Positions 42,839-53,133 of a DNA stretch of 64,000 bases are shown here, one piece after another. This stretch comes from Plasmodium coatneyi. Lineage: Eukaryota > Apicomplexa > Aconoidasida > Haemosporida > Plasmodiidae. The notes under the pieces are model-generated. The model had not been told where the DNA came from. It did no database searches and saw only the letters and a list, made by a program, of their open reading frames with translations. Every line of letters starts with the position of its first letter. The stretch's first letter is position 1. The translations under genes were made by a program, and so were the position numbers. The stretch lies in contig NC_033556.1 of NCBI RefSeq assembly GCF_001680005.1, positions 558,001 through 622,000 of the forward strand. Reading direction: 5' to 3'.

Positions 42839-45800
42839 CTAATCACTCATTGGCCATTTCTTCATGGAAACTTCCCCGCCGCTTGGCTGCCCGACGAGGT
42901 GAAAGTGGATGCGGCCCAGCGTCCGGTGCAAGAGTGAGTGGTAGTCGGAGAACCCGCCATGCCCCCCGTGTTCGCAGAAGGAAATATACAAAGGCTTCTT
43001 CTGCTTCGTTTCCGTACCGTCCCCACTGTGGAAATTGAGGAAGTTGACTGTGCCTCCCAAACAATCAGAGCCAAAAGAGTAGTAACAGAACCTCACATGC
43101 ACCCTCCGATAGTGCGTGTATTTTACGAAATATTTCACCGAGTTAACATTTGGACAGATCATGTCGTACTTGTTTAGGTAGAGGAGAACAGAACTTGTGA
43201 ACAGATTGTCTGTCTGGTTGGTTAGGCTAAGTTTGAATGGGATCTTCCGATCGGATACATCTGTGGCGGAAAATACTTCGCTGTAGGTTGGCTCTATGTT
43301 GTTGTATGGGCACAGTGCGTGAAGAAGCAGCAGGTTGTCTTGGCACGCCCGTGTGATGCTGATCTTCGGTTTGCTCTGCCATGTGCCACTATTTGGGAAG
43401 GGGATAAATCTTCGGCTCTTCCCCCTGTTCGGTTGATTGTGTGTACCTGCACACATCTGAGGGGTTCCTTTTCTTCCCCGTTTTGGTGGCCTCGTTGTTG
43501 GGGTGCCTCGTCCCCCCCTCAGCAGAACCGCCTCCGGGTCGATGCGACCAAACTCGAGTCTCTCCGAGTATACGTGCGGCTTCTCCCCATCGGTGAGATT
43601 ATTAAAAAAGTCCATCATGGGGTTAATTAAAATGACATTTTGGAGAAACTTTCTCTGCCCATTTAGGAGGAACCCCCCGAGGAGGCCACTGTTGGAGTGC
43701 AAATAGATAGACATGCTTTCCGTGTCAGTGATGTTCAAATATTTCAAGCAGTTAATAGAATCTGTGAGGTCCCTCACGGTTCTTACCTTTTCAAGCGTGG
43801 CGCTTCTATACAGTGGTTTTCTTTTCCCTCCTTGTAATAATCCGCCTGAACCGGTCAGGTGAAAATAAACTACAATGAAATTATTCAGAAGGTAAAAGTG
43901 GGACTCATCCGAGTAGTTGCAAATGTTCAGTTGTCGGTAGAAGGGGTAGACGTTGATGATGGTTCTGCTTGGCTTAATGAACAGAGGGAGATGGTCTTCC
44001 ACTTGTATCCCTACGTCTATGCTCCATTTTGGTGGTGAAGAAAAATGCACACACAAATATTGCATGGACGTAACGGTCACAATGACGGAGGAATACTCCT
44101 CTTCCACATGTTGGGAAAAACTTTTGTAGGATTCCTTTTCGATGTCACACAGGTTGTCATTATTTTCGTATCTATATATCAGCGTGATTGGTAACTCCCT
44201 CCCCTCCTCGGTGTGAATGAAGAGGTCCTTAATTTTGTACTTTTTATTTTTTGCAAATATGTGCTCCAGCTGGAGGTCGTAGAGGATGTTGTTCTTCGCT
44301 CGGAAGAAGGATGCATTTACTGCCTTCTTTGCCCCTTTGTTGGGTGCTTCACCCCTTTGGACGTTCCTAGGAAGGGCTACCACCCCCCTTCTCAGGTCGA
44401 TCACCACCCTGGTGCTACCCACAAACGGGTTGCAGATGTATACACTTATGAGGTAACTTTGGAAAAGGTTGTTCAATCCGCACTGTATACTCCCCTTCGT
44501 GATGGGCACAGAGAAGACCTTCATTTTGGCCACCAAACGGTTCTCCTCCTTTATGTTTTCCTTCCATTGGGCAATTCCTCCTTGGGGGTGCACACACTGA
44601 TTGGGGGTACACGTCATGGGGGAGTACTTCCCCCTCCGTTTCACAAATAAATATAAGACGCATAAAAAGGGCTTCAAAAAATACCGATAAGTGTAGAGGA
44701 CAAGACCATACTTGTTCATGTCAAAATCGTGAAGTACACAATTCTGTAGAATTATTATTTTCCGTAAGCGGCTATCTATGGGTACTTCCTCCTTCGTTAT
44801 ATGAACCGAGTGGGTGGGCAAAAAGATTTTTTCTTTTCCGCGTTTTTTAACTCGTCCCATTTGTCCAGCATTAAGATGCAACGCATCACAATGGAGGGTA
44901 TACACTTCTGTTTTATCGTTCCCCTTTCTTATAAGGACGACATGGTGGCGAAAGTGCTCTAGGAAGTATTTCCCCCGTAGAAGTGCCCTTCCTACCAGTT
45001 TAATTAACCTTAACTCATAATGGGGAGTCCCTTTCCTTAACTTGTCTTTGCACTGAATGAGGAAGAGATTATTCGTATGGTGATTTCCGCTAAGTAGGAA
45101 AATCCTTTTCATGTCTTTACTTAGGTATATATTTAAAAAGTTTTTCTCATTTGCTTCGAAAAAGAGGAGCTGCTTCGTATGATGGGTGCAACTACACGAG
45201 TTAAGGAATAGGCGGCTGCACCGGTGCTTCTCATCTAGTTCGGTTGTGAGGAAGTCGGGTGGGCCAACATGGGCAGCCCAATAATCCGTGGAGGGTCTCG
45301 TCTGCAGAAATGCGATGTTCTGCACGCCCTCGCGTTGGTAGATGAGGTGACAACGGGGGTGATTCGAGTGATGAGCACCTTTGCGGGGAAGCCTCCGTAC
45401 TCCCCCCGATCGACCCCCTTCCGGAGGTCTCCCCCTAAATGAACCTCGTCTGCCACATCCCCGAGGGGAAGGACCCTCCCTTGGGGAACCTGCATACGTG
45501 AGATGGTCGATGTTGGCGTCCCTAACGAGCCAAGTCCCCCGAAAGACATAACCCCAATTGACATAGCAATCACTACGCTCCACAACAAACGCAAAGAAGC
45601 GATTCCCTTTAGTGCAAAAGGATTTTATCGAACAATTGGTTGGCAGGATGGCCACAATTTCGGAGGTCTCCCTGGAGATGTAACCTTCCCTCTTCAATTC
45701 ATCCAACGACTTGTTAATATTATGAAAATAGCTATTCGTCCCAAATTTCCTTTTAATTTTTTTCCTACACACTAGTAGATTCTTCTCAGTACTATGTTCG

Positions 45801-46093
45801 AAGTAAATGTACCTGTTACTGAAGAGCAGCTCCTCATTGGTGTTCCCCTCGGACGAGAGGAAGTCCTCCCGCAGCGATGCATGGACGTCATATTTTATTT
45901 TGTAACACTTTTTGGCTATTTCCTCATCATACCGACGCACACAATTCTGCACAAATTTTGTGGCCCCCCATTTGCCCTTAATCTTTCCCACCGGTAATTC
46001 GAACAGTCCCTTTATCTTCTCGATGTGGCTATACGGATCTGTTACTTTGCCGAAGATGTAGTTGCGGATTTTCATTTGCATGAGAGGGAACAT
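42839..46093 (-). CDS. Divergent prolyl-oligopeptidase-like protein (family S9)
   Basis: A 1,084-residue single exon. The N-terminal ~600 residues resemble the S9A propeller (YISRETSEIVAILPTNC, KNFLNIYLSKDMKRIFLLSGN). The C-terminal part resembles the oligopeptidase B catalytic domain: VVYFHLTGSGGLLQGG, DLTDSINCLKYLN. A Ser site SIYLHSNSGLLGGFLLN (Ser800) stands where the family has GGSAGG. A possible Asp is at TNQTDNLF (Asp962) and a His at EHGGHGGFSDYH (His1045). So the Ser-Asp-His order is kept but the glycines around Ser are changed. Basic low-complexity inserts (GRRGSFRGRPPEGGRSGG; RPPKRGRKG) break the fold. No signal peptide. It may be active with altered specificity or a pseudo-enzyme. 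Confidence 0.68.
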   Translation of the reverse strand: MFPLMQMKIRNYIFGKVTDPYSHIEKIKGLFELPVGKIKGKWGATKFVQNCVRRYDEEIAKKCYKIKYDVHASLREDFLSSEGNTNEELLFSNRYIYFEHSTEKNLLVCRKKIKRKFGTNSYFHNINKSLDELKREGYISRETSEIVAILPTNCSIKSFCTKGNRFFAFVVERSDCYVNWGYVFRGTWLVRDANIDHLTYAGSPREGPSPRGCGRRGSFRGRPPEGGRSGGVRRLPRKGAHHSNHPRCHLIYQREGVQNIAFLQTRPSTDYWAAHVGPPDFLTTELDEKHRCSRLFLNSCSCTHHTKQLLFFEANEKNFLNIYLSKDMKRIFLLSGNHHTNNLFLIQCKDKLRKGTPHYELRLIKLVGRALLRGKYFLEHFRHHVVLIRKGNDKTEVYTLHCDALHLNAGQMGRVKKRGKEKIFLPTHSVHITKEEVPIDSRLRKIIILQNCVLHDFDMNKYGLVLYTYRYFLKPFLCVLYLFVKRRGKYSPMTCTPNQCVHPQGGIAQWKENIKEENRLVAKMKVFSVPITKGSIQCGLNNLFQSYLISVYICNPFVGSTRVVIDLRRGVVALPRNVQRGEAPNKGAKKAVNASFFRAKNNILYDLQLEHIFAKNKKYKIKDLFIHTEEGRELPITLIYRYENNDNLCDIEKESYKSFSQHVEEEYSSVIVTVTSMQYLCVHFSSPPKWSIDVGIQVEDHLPLFIKPSRTIINVYPFYRQLNICNYSDESHFYLLNNFIVVYFHLTGSGGLLQGGKRKPLYRSATLEKVRTVRDLTDSINCLKYLNITDTESMSIYLHSNSGLLGGFLLNGQRKFLQNVILINPMMDFFNNLTDGEKPHVYSERLEFGRIDPEAVLLRGGRGTPTTRPPKRGRKGTPQMCAGTHNQPNRGKSRRFIPFPNSGTWQSKPKISITRACQDNLLLLHALCPYNNIEPTYSEVFSATDVSDRKIPFKLSLTNQTDNLFTSSVLLYLNKYDMICPNVNSVKYFVKYTHYRRVHVRFCYYSFGSDCLGGTVNFLNFHSGDGTETKQKKPLYISFCEHGGHGGFSDYHSLLHRTLGRIHFHLVGQPSGGEVSMKKWPMSD

Positions 46094-46961
46094 AAAAAAA
46101 TGTACCTTTGGCTATTAATTATGGCGTTTTTTTTTTTTTTTTTTTTTTTTTTTCCACACGCACACTCTACGTGGGGACGTTATATATGCCTGGCCAACCG
46201 TCTTATATCACCATGTGAAAGAGAGCTAACTAAATAATATGACGATACATGGGAATGTCAAAGCACCTCCAAAAGGAGAACGGTTTGACATTTTAAAAAG
46301 ATTTACCCAATTTTGTGTATCACCTTTGTTGTACATTTTTACCTGAACAGGTCAGGTGATTTTTTTTATATTACCACACAATGATGTGATGGCGTGGTTT
46401 TTAATTTTTTTTTTTTGACACTATTATTTACCCATCGGTGATGTGCAGAAAGTTTTACAGCTAACCCTGTTACAAAGGAAATGGCGTAGGGGGAAGTTAC
46501 TCAAGTGAGGGATTTTATCGTTGAAGGGGAGGTAACCAGGTACCGTGGGGAGCGACAAAATAGGGGAAAGTACGGAATGTTCATGCACAAAAAAGGAATG
46601 TAGCGGTAGGAGCGCACTGAAAGAGGAGAAACCTCATGTGGTTACAGCGAAAGGGTATATAACACTTAGGCCATTGGCCTGAACGGCAAGAAGAAGCCCC
46701 CGCAGGGGCTGTGAAAAATTGCGGTCCTTCGATGAGGAACTTCACATCGGTATGGTGCACACGCGGTAGGGGGGATTTAAGGCAGAAACGCAATAAAAAG
46801 ACGAAGACAACGTGCATGCAAGACAATATCCTTCATATGTGTGCCAACACTGGATACATGGCTTTCCACTATTTGGGGAGCTGCACCGGACAGGCCCCTC
46901 CTCTCCCCGCCGACAAACCTTCTTTAGTTACCACTACAACTACTATGACAGTGCTACTGCT
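46094..46961. other. 870-base intergenic region
   Basis: 5' side of the oligopeptidase-like gene and 3' side of tyrosyl-tRNA synthetase. A T26 tract lies at about 46128-46153. CTGAACAGGTCAGG at 46342-46355 is a short imperfect palindrome. No gene is seen. Confidence 0.55.
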
Positions 46962-48470
46962 TCATTTGGTTACCTTGTACTTTCTGATTTCGTTAAGCAG
47001 ACTTTTCGCCTCGGCGTCGTTCTGGAAATGGTCTCTCACTGGCTGAAGCATTTTGTTCAGGTAGATGGCAACGTTGTCCTTGAGGTCGAGGGGGTGGAGT
47101 GCACCACTGAGGTAGTCTGCCTCCAGTTCGGCGATCGTGGTGTAGGTCTTGTTGCCTAAGAAATGGAGGGTGTGTGTAGGTTGTTAATGTTGCGATTATG
47201 TAGAAGTGGAGACAAGTGATGCATTAGTGGGGCAACGAAAGTGTAACCATGACCTCCCACTTGGCCACTACAGACGTGTTCGATATGACAACCGTCCAGA
47301 GCGCTGACTCACCTCCGTTCTTCTCCTTGCGCTGCAGAGCGAACTCCTTATAGTGCGGAAACACGATACTCCGGGCGTATGCAAAAATGGGGTTGTTTTC
47401 AATGACCATGGGTGGGCAGTAGCCCTTCTTAATCTTCCTATTCACGTCTGCCTCAGAGTCATCCATAAAGATGGCTGAATTTTCGTCACTTTTCGACATT
47501 TTTTCCTGTCCTTCCAAAAGTCCCGGAAGCATTTCATGTGACAAAATGATTGGCTTTTTTTTTATTTTCTTTATATCGCAGTATTCCCTAGCTAGCATGT
47601 TTACCTTCCGTTGGTCAATTCCTAGCTGGCAAATATCTACATTTAAAAAAAATATATCTGCACACTGCATGCAAGGGTACATAATTTGAGAGCAGTAATT
47701 TTCCTCTCCTTCTGATCTTCCCATGATTTTTAAGCACCTCTTTATTCTGTTAATGTTAAAGCTCTTGGATATGTCTATAACCAACGACCAATAGTCGTTC
47801 GGTTTTTTATTTATCTCGTCACTTGCCCATAGGAACTGAACATTTTCCATGTTCATGCCACAGCTCTTCCACACTTCGATGAAGTACTTTCCCACTTTTT
47901 TTATTTTTTTTAAATCTCCCGACATTTTGTTGTTTAGCTGTGCGAACCAGTCGGCGATCCAAAAGATGAACGTGCACCCGTTGCTTGTTAGCTTGTTCAC
48001 AATTTGGCACTTCAGAAGTCCTACAGGGGGGATAACAGTTGTAATGGTATGGTGGTTGGATTGGCAGTGGTGACGGATGAATGACCAGGTAACGTATGGA
48101 TATTCCCCACGATTGTTTGCCCCTTTTCAGCCCTACCTTGCGCGATGTGCATCCGGCCGGATGGCTCGAACCCATCGTAGCAGATCAACCGCCTTTTGAG
48201 GAGCAGCCTGGCCTTCAGCTCCTCGGGCTGGATACATTCAGACGCAACGGAAAGAATTTCCGCCAGTCTGCCAGAGACGTCTTCCTGTGGGGCGGTTTCG
48301 TGTGGAGTGGTCCCCTTTGCTGCGCCCTCCTGAGCAGCAGCCTCGCCTGTCGCTCCCTCCAGTTCCTCACGCTTAACACTGTCACCTTCCATTTTCTTCC
48401 CACCAGCGAAACCACGCGTATGAATTATGCTCCTCTTGAACAGGTTCCCCCTCTTTAAAAGTTTTAGCAT
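46962..48470 (-). CDS. Tyrosine--tRNA ligase
   Basis: Charges tRNA-Tyr. Three exons: 48470-48137, 48020-47313 and 47155-46962, all GT-AG. Class I motifs are clear: YDGFEPSGRMHIAQG (HIGH-like; phase 1 junction after GCG CAA G), then GIDQRKVNMLAREYC for tyrosine binding, and KMSKSDENSAIFMDD (KMSKS loop). The last exon ends NEIRKYKVTK. Total about 411 residues, against about 370 for the P. falciparum cytosolic enzyme as I recall. The extra part is an N-terminal extension (MLKLLKRGNLFKRSIIHTR) that looks like an organelle presequence; an internal Met (MEGDSVKREE) could start the cytosolic form. Shares a divergent promoter region with RPN10. Confidence 0.88.
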
Positions 48471-49566
48471 GCGGCCACGCTGGCGTTGTTATCGTAATGG
48501 GAATGATAAAGGCGGTGGAGACGATTCCTCTTTGTCTCTATTACTCCTTTTTCTCCTTTTTTTTTTCCTTTTTTTTTATTTATTTATTTTATTTTATTTT
48601 TTTTCCTTGCCCTTTGTAGTAACCAGTCGGGCGAGTTCATTCAAGTCACCGCTACCCCGTCGGGAAGTGCTCGTTGCGGTAAAAGGTAAGTATGAGCAAA
48701 AGGGCACGCAAAAAGGGTAAAGTTGGCGGGCATACAATTGTTCCCTTTGGGGAACGCAGGTTTATTCGGAGCGGACTGACGGGCAAGCTTCCCTGCGGCG
48801 GTGCATTTTGTGCGATCCTCTGCTGCACTTCTACATAAGCAACGATATACATACACGGGGGGAAGCGACGCCAAGATGGGTTGTGCACGCCCCGGCATCA
48901 CGCACTTCCTGACAGTAATCGCTCCCCAAGGGAAGACTAAAACGGATCGTGGAAAAGTGTACCTAGAGCAATGTTCGCCTTTTCCCACCTTGGGGGAATT
49001 GGGAGCACGCACCGACTGATGCGCCAAGCGTGGGTTAATAAAACGACACGGACCAACAAGGCAAACGCAACAGTACGCACGGCACCCTCAGTAAATATAT
49101 ATACCCACACAGTGCATTTTGAAGGAAAAAAAAAAAAAAAAAAAAAAAATCACCTTGGTTCAGATGAACGAAAAACAATTCCCTCACGCTAACCACGTAA
49201 GGGAGAGAGAAAAAAAAAAAAAAAATATATATATATAAATGAACGCGCTGAGGTATGCTAACATAATTACATCCATCGAATAAACGCATCCTACGCGGGT
49301 GTTTAACTCGCGCGTGAAAAAGCTGTGCCGAGTGTACGAATTTCGCCCCTTCGGAAGAACACCAGCGTTTGAACACACTCCGTTTCAGCACATTCCGCTT
49401 GGGAACACCTCTTCCCTTGAGGCGCATTTGCGGCAACCGGGCAGGTGTACGGTTCGCTGTTCGAAGGGGAAGCCCCTACCTGCAAAGGAGTACACACCCT
49501 GCACGCGGAAGTGGGAACCCCTTTTTGCGTGAACACCTGTCTGCCGCCAACCGAACTAAGTCGAAA
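48471..49566. other. 1.1-kb divergent intergenic region
   Basis: Between the starts of tyrosyl-tRNA synthetase and RPN10. It has T/A-rich (TTTA)n at 48565-48605 and A tracts at about 49123-49149 and 49211-49226. No gene is supported. Confidence 0.55.
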
Positions 49567-51061
49567 ATGAGCTCCATCGAGGCGACCATCATCTGCATTG
49601 ACAACAGTGACTACAACAGGAATGAGGACATCGTGCCGAACAGGTTTCTCTCGCAGGTGAGGAAGCCACACCACGCCCACTGGACACTGGTTTAGATACG
49701 CCACACTGCTCTATGTAAACTGCTTAACACATTTTTTTTTTTTCTTCACCCCCCAGATCGACTGCGTGAACGTGCTCTGCTGCAACAAGACGAGCATGCA
49801 CTACAAGAACAACATCGGAATCCTAATGATGGCGGGAGATAAGACAAAAGTGAAGGTGTCCCTCACGAATGACATAGGGCAGCTCCTCTCCTGTATCCAC
49901 GACATAAAGTTGGACGGCACATGTGACATCGTGAGAAGTTTGCTAATAGCTCAGTTGGCGTTGAAACATCGCGTGGATAAGAACCTGGGTCAAAAAATCA
50001 TGCTCTTTGTAGGGAGCCCATTCAAAGTGAATGAAAAGCAGCTAATCAGTACCGGCAAGCAACTAAAGAAGAACAACATATGCCTAGACATAATAAGCTA
50101 CGGAGATATAAACAGGAATAGAGACATCCTTATGCTGCTATATAACAGCGTAAATAGCAATGACAACTGTAGGTTCATTGAATGTCCCGAAACGGAAAAC
50201 AATCTGAGCAGGTTTGTTCTGAATTCTCTACTGAACAACAACGATTACAACCTTGGGAATATGCAGGAGGACGACCAGCTAATGAGTGCCATGCAGATGT
50301 CCTTGGAGGAAAGTCAGCAGGTAACTGACCATAAAAATACTTCTACCTCTCCAGGGATTGTCTTCTGTAATAATAGCAGCGATCTACCCACGATTGAAGA
50401 GATCGAAAATATGAAGGACATAGACAATGAGTTGAAGGAGGCCCTAATTTTATCTCTCAAGGAATATAATGAGAAAAACAAGATGGAGAATGCCAACCAG
50501 GAGGGTGACGTAGAAGTCGAAGTGGATATGGAAGCGGAAGAAGAAGAGAATAACCCCCCGCCACCAAATGAAAGCAACCCATCGGGAACAAGCCAACCAA
50601 GTGATGACACCCCCTTCGATGAAAAAGAGGAAGAAAATTTCCCCCTCGTAAATGAAAGCTATAAAAACAACTTTGACAGTGAAAACCATCAGATACAGAA
50701 GGAAGAATCCAAGGAGAAAAAAGAAAACGAAAGTTACGAAAAAGTTTTTAAAATGGATAAGGAGGAAGGTAACTTGCAGGATAATAACACACAAGGGGGG
50801 GGCATAAATGAGAACCTATATAATTCGGAGAAAGGCGTTTCGAAGGAAAATGAAGGGGTGGCTGTATCGAATGAGGATCCCACAAATGGGGATGCCCCTA
50901 CAGCCACGCAAATTCAAGACACCAGTTATATTTCCACCATCCTGGGTAAGATTAACGCCACTGTGAATGTATTCAGCGGTGATAAATCCGACGCGAAGGC
51001 GAAGGAGTCGGAAAACCAGTCAGACGCTGCGTCGGATTCTGCCTCGGGGGAGCATCAATAA
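49567..51061 (+). CDS. RPN10: 26S proteasome regulatory subunit RPN10
   Basis: Ubiquitin receptor of the proteasome lid-base interface. Exon 1 (49567-49656) encodes SSIEATIICIDNSDYNRNED with the N-terminal VWA strand. Exon 2 (49757-51061) joins in phase 0 and completes the VWA domain: NNIGILMMAGDKTKVKVSLT, LALKHRVDKNLGQKIMLFVG, KKNNICLDIISYGDI. Two ubiquitin-interacting motifs follow: QLMSAMQMSLEESQQ (about residue 200) and NELKEALILSLKEY (about 253). The last ~200 residues are acidic and Asn/Glu-rich, a common Plasmodium extension. Total about 464 residues. Confidence 0.9.
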
Positions 51062-51523
51062 CAGAGCCATGCCATTAACTTATTATAGTTGGCAGCGCTG
51101 GAATCATACCATACCGTTGCAGCTAATATGTACTGCTTTTCTCCGCGTTAACTTGTTCCTTTTTCACCTTTTGACAACCCTGTTCCAAACTAAACCAATC
51201 AGAGCAGCGGTTAATGCAAATGCCCGTGCACATCAATTGTGTGCACCTGTTCATGCGGCCTTTTTTTTTTTTTTTTTTTTTTTTTACCAAAATGCAACTT
51301 GGTGCGCGGGAAGAAAAAAGGAAAATATACACTCACATGTGCATATGTGTACAAACAGGATGATAACCCTTAAGCAGATTTCTCCACGTAAACGTTCTCA
51401 CATGCATCTCATTGTCTACGCGGAGGGCGCACCAATCTGTTCACTCCGAAAAAACAAAAAAAATAAGTTGGCACACCCGTGAGTGCATGACCTGCTCGGG
51501 TTTCTTTCCAAATTTACGACAAA
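51062..51523. other. 460-base intergenic region
   Basis: Between RPN10 and the gene at 51524, same strand. A T25 tract lies at about 51261-51285. No gene is seen. Confidence 0.55.
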
Positions 51524-52673
51524 ATGAAGTTGTCTCTGCTAAGTTATTCATTCTCTGCGTCTGTCGCATCGTTGGTGATTATTCGTGGGGGAAGTAACCC
51601 ATGGTGCGTTGCTGGACGGATGGGTGAGGGGCCACCCCCAACTGATCATACGAACTATGCACAGCATAACTCAGGAAAGTTAGCAACGCAGATTGGACAG
51701 ACGGGGGAAGAGCATGTTTACGATACTGAAACGCAGGGAGGAGATGACGATGAATTCATATTCAATGAAGGGATACCAACTGATGGGAGTAAAAACAGCA
51801 AGGTTGATCCCCCCTTCGTTGAAGACGCCCCCGCGTATGTTAACCCCCTGGTGAATTACAAACAAGTGGCTAAAATGGATGCACCCAATGGAGAGGACAG
51901 GCTCCCCCTTAGTGACCTACACAAGGGGAGTAATAACAACCCAAACGAGCGCACAAAGGATGGAAAAGTCGATCTTCCAACGCAACAATATGAAGCCTCA
52001 TTTAGGGATAACGTCATAGCAGGTGAACCACCTAGTGGAAGCAACTACCAAGGTGCATCTACCACATGGAGGCGAAAAAAAAAAAAAAACCTGTACCACA
52101 GAATGAACCCAACAGAGCACAGTCTGTTGGATAAGCATCCCCACAGAGAGACGACCAATCCATATGTAAGCAACTTCCATGGTCGTCACTCCAACCAGGC
52201 GGTAGTGCAACACCGAGTAGGGAAACTCAAACTGAGGACCAACAGAGACGGTCAAAAAATGGTAAAGGATATTCTCACCCCACAGGTGGTTAAAGTTATG
52301 AAGGAGTACCTACTGAAGAGGCGGAAAATAAACGCGAATGGAAATGCAAATGGACGGATGGACCATTTGGGGGGTTCATCCTCAGACCAGCTGCACAGGG
52401 AAGGTAGTCCACCCTGGGGGAACAGCTTAACTGGAAGCAGCAAAGTTAGTCATCCTTTGAGGTTCTTTCCAGGTAAGACCATTCACGGTTGCCACGGTAT
52501 GGAACAGCTGTGCGGGAGTTTTCCACATTTAGTAGGGCCCACGTCTTCAAGGCGAATTTTCCCCAATTGGAGCACCCCCTAAAATTTGCCACGACTACCT
52601 CATCGACTTTCTCTCCCCCGCAGCGAATTTGGCTCCCCACTCGGGTGACACACAACCGGTTCATCATAAGTGA
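51524..52673 (+). CDS. Putative secreted Plasmodium protein, unknown function
   Basis: Exon 1 (51524-52472) starts MKLSLLSYSFSASVASLVII, a good signal peptide. A disordered region rich in Asn, Gly, Pro and Asp follows (TGEEHVYDTETQGGDDDEFI), then a basic helical stretch (LKLRTNRDGQKMVKD, TPQVVKVMKEYLLKRRK). The donor CCA G|gtaaga would join 52624-52673 after cccccgcag, giving NLAPHSGDTQPVHHK-stop (phase 1). Total about 332 residues. Unspliced, the frame runs to 52582. No RxLxE/Q export motif was seen near the signal peptide. I do not recognise the protein; the second exon is tentative. Confidence 0.6.
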
Positions 52674-53133
52674 AAAGATACAATAATATTTAAACAGAAT
52701 AACGCTGATCATTCCAGGATGCGAAGATGAGGAATGTTCCGTGGCAGGTGCACTACACAACATCATATGAAGAGGTGTCTTCAAGTTGTATGTAAGCATC
52801 ACTGAGGCGAGATTTCCAATTATCTAAATCAGAACAATCTACCGACGCGCTTCACCGGGTAGAATTTATACCCTCCTTAGGGGGAGTGAAGCAGAACCCA
52901 TTCATCGTCCTATAAAACAATTTTTCTCCACAGGGACTACTCCAAACTGTCTTCCTACACACACCACTTTGCAGGTTTGCCATGGAGGGGCATCAGGGTT
53001 TAGGAATGCATACAACGTGCAGCACAGCACGAGGATGTTAGTGAGGAAACACGGGTGAAGAATGTGCATCACGTCAGACAGGAGTTTCTACAAGGAGGTG
53101 TGCACCCTACATATAGGGGTGCCAACCCTGTCA
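52674..53133. other. Convergent 3' gap, 460 bases
   Basis: Between the gene ending at 52673 and glutathione synthetase. No poly-T tract and no gene is seen. Confidence 0.55.
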
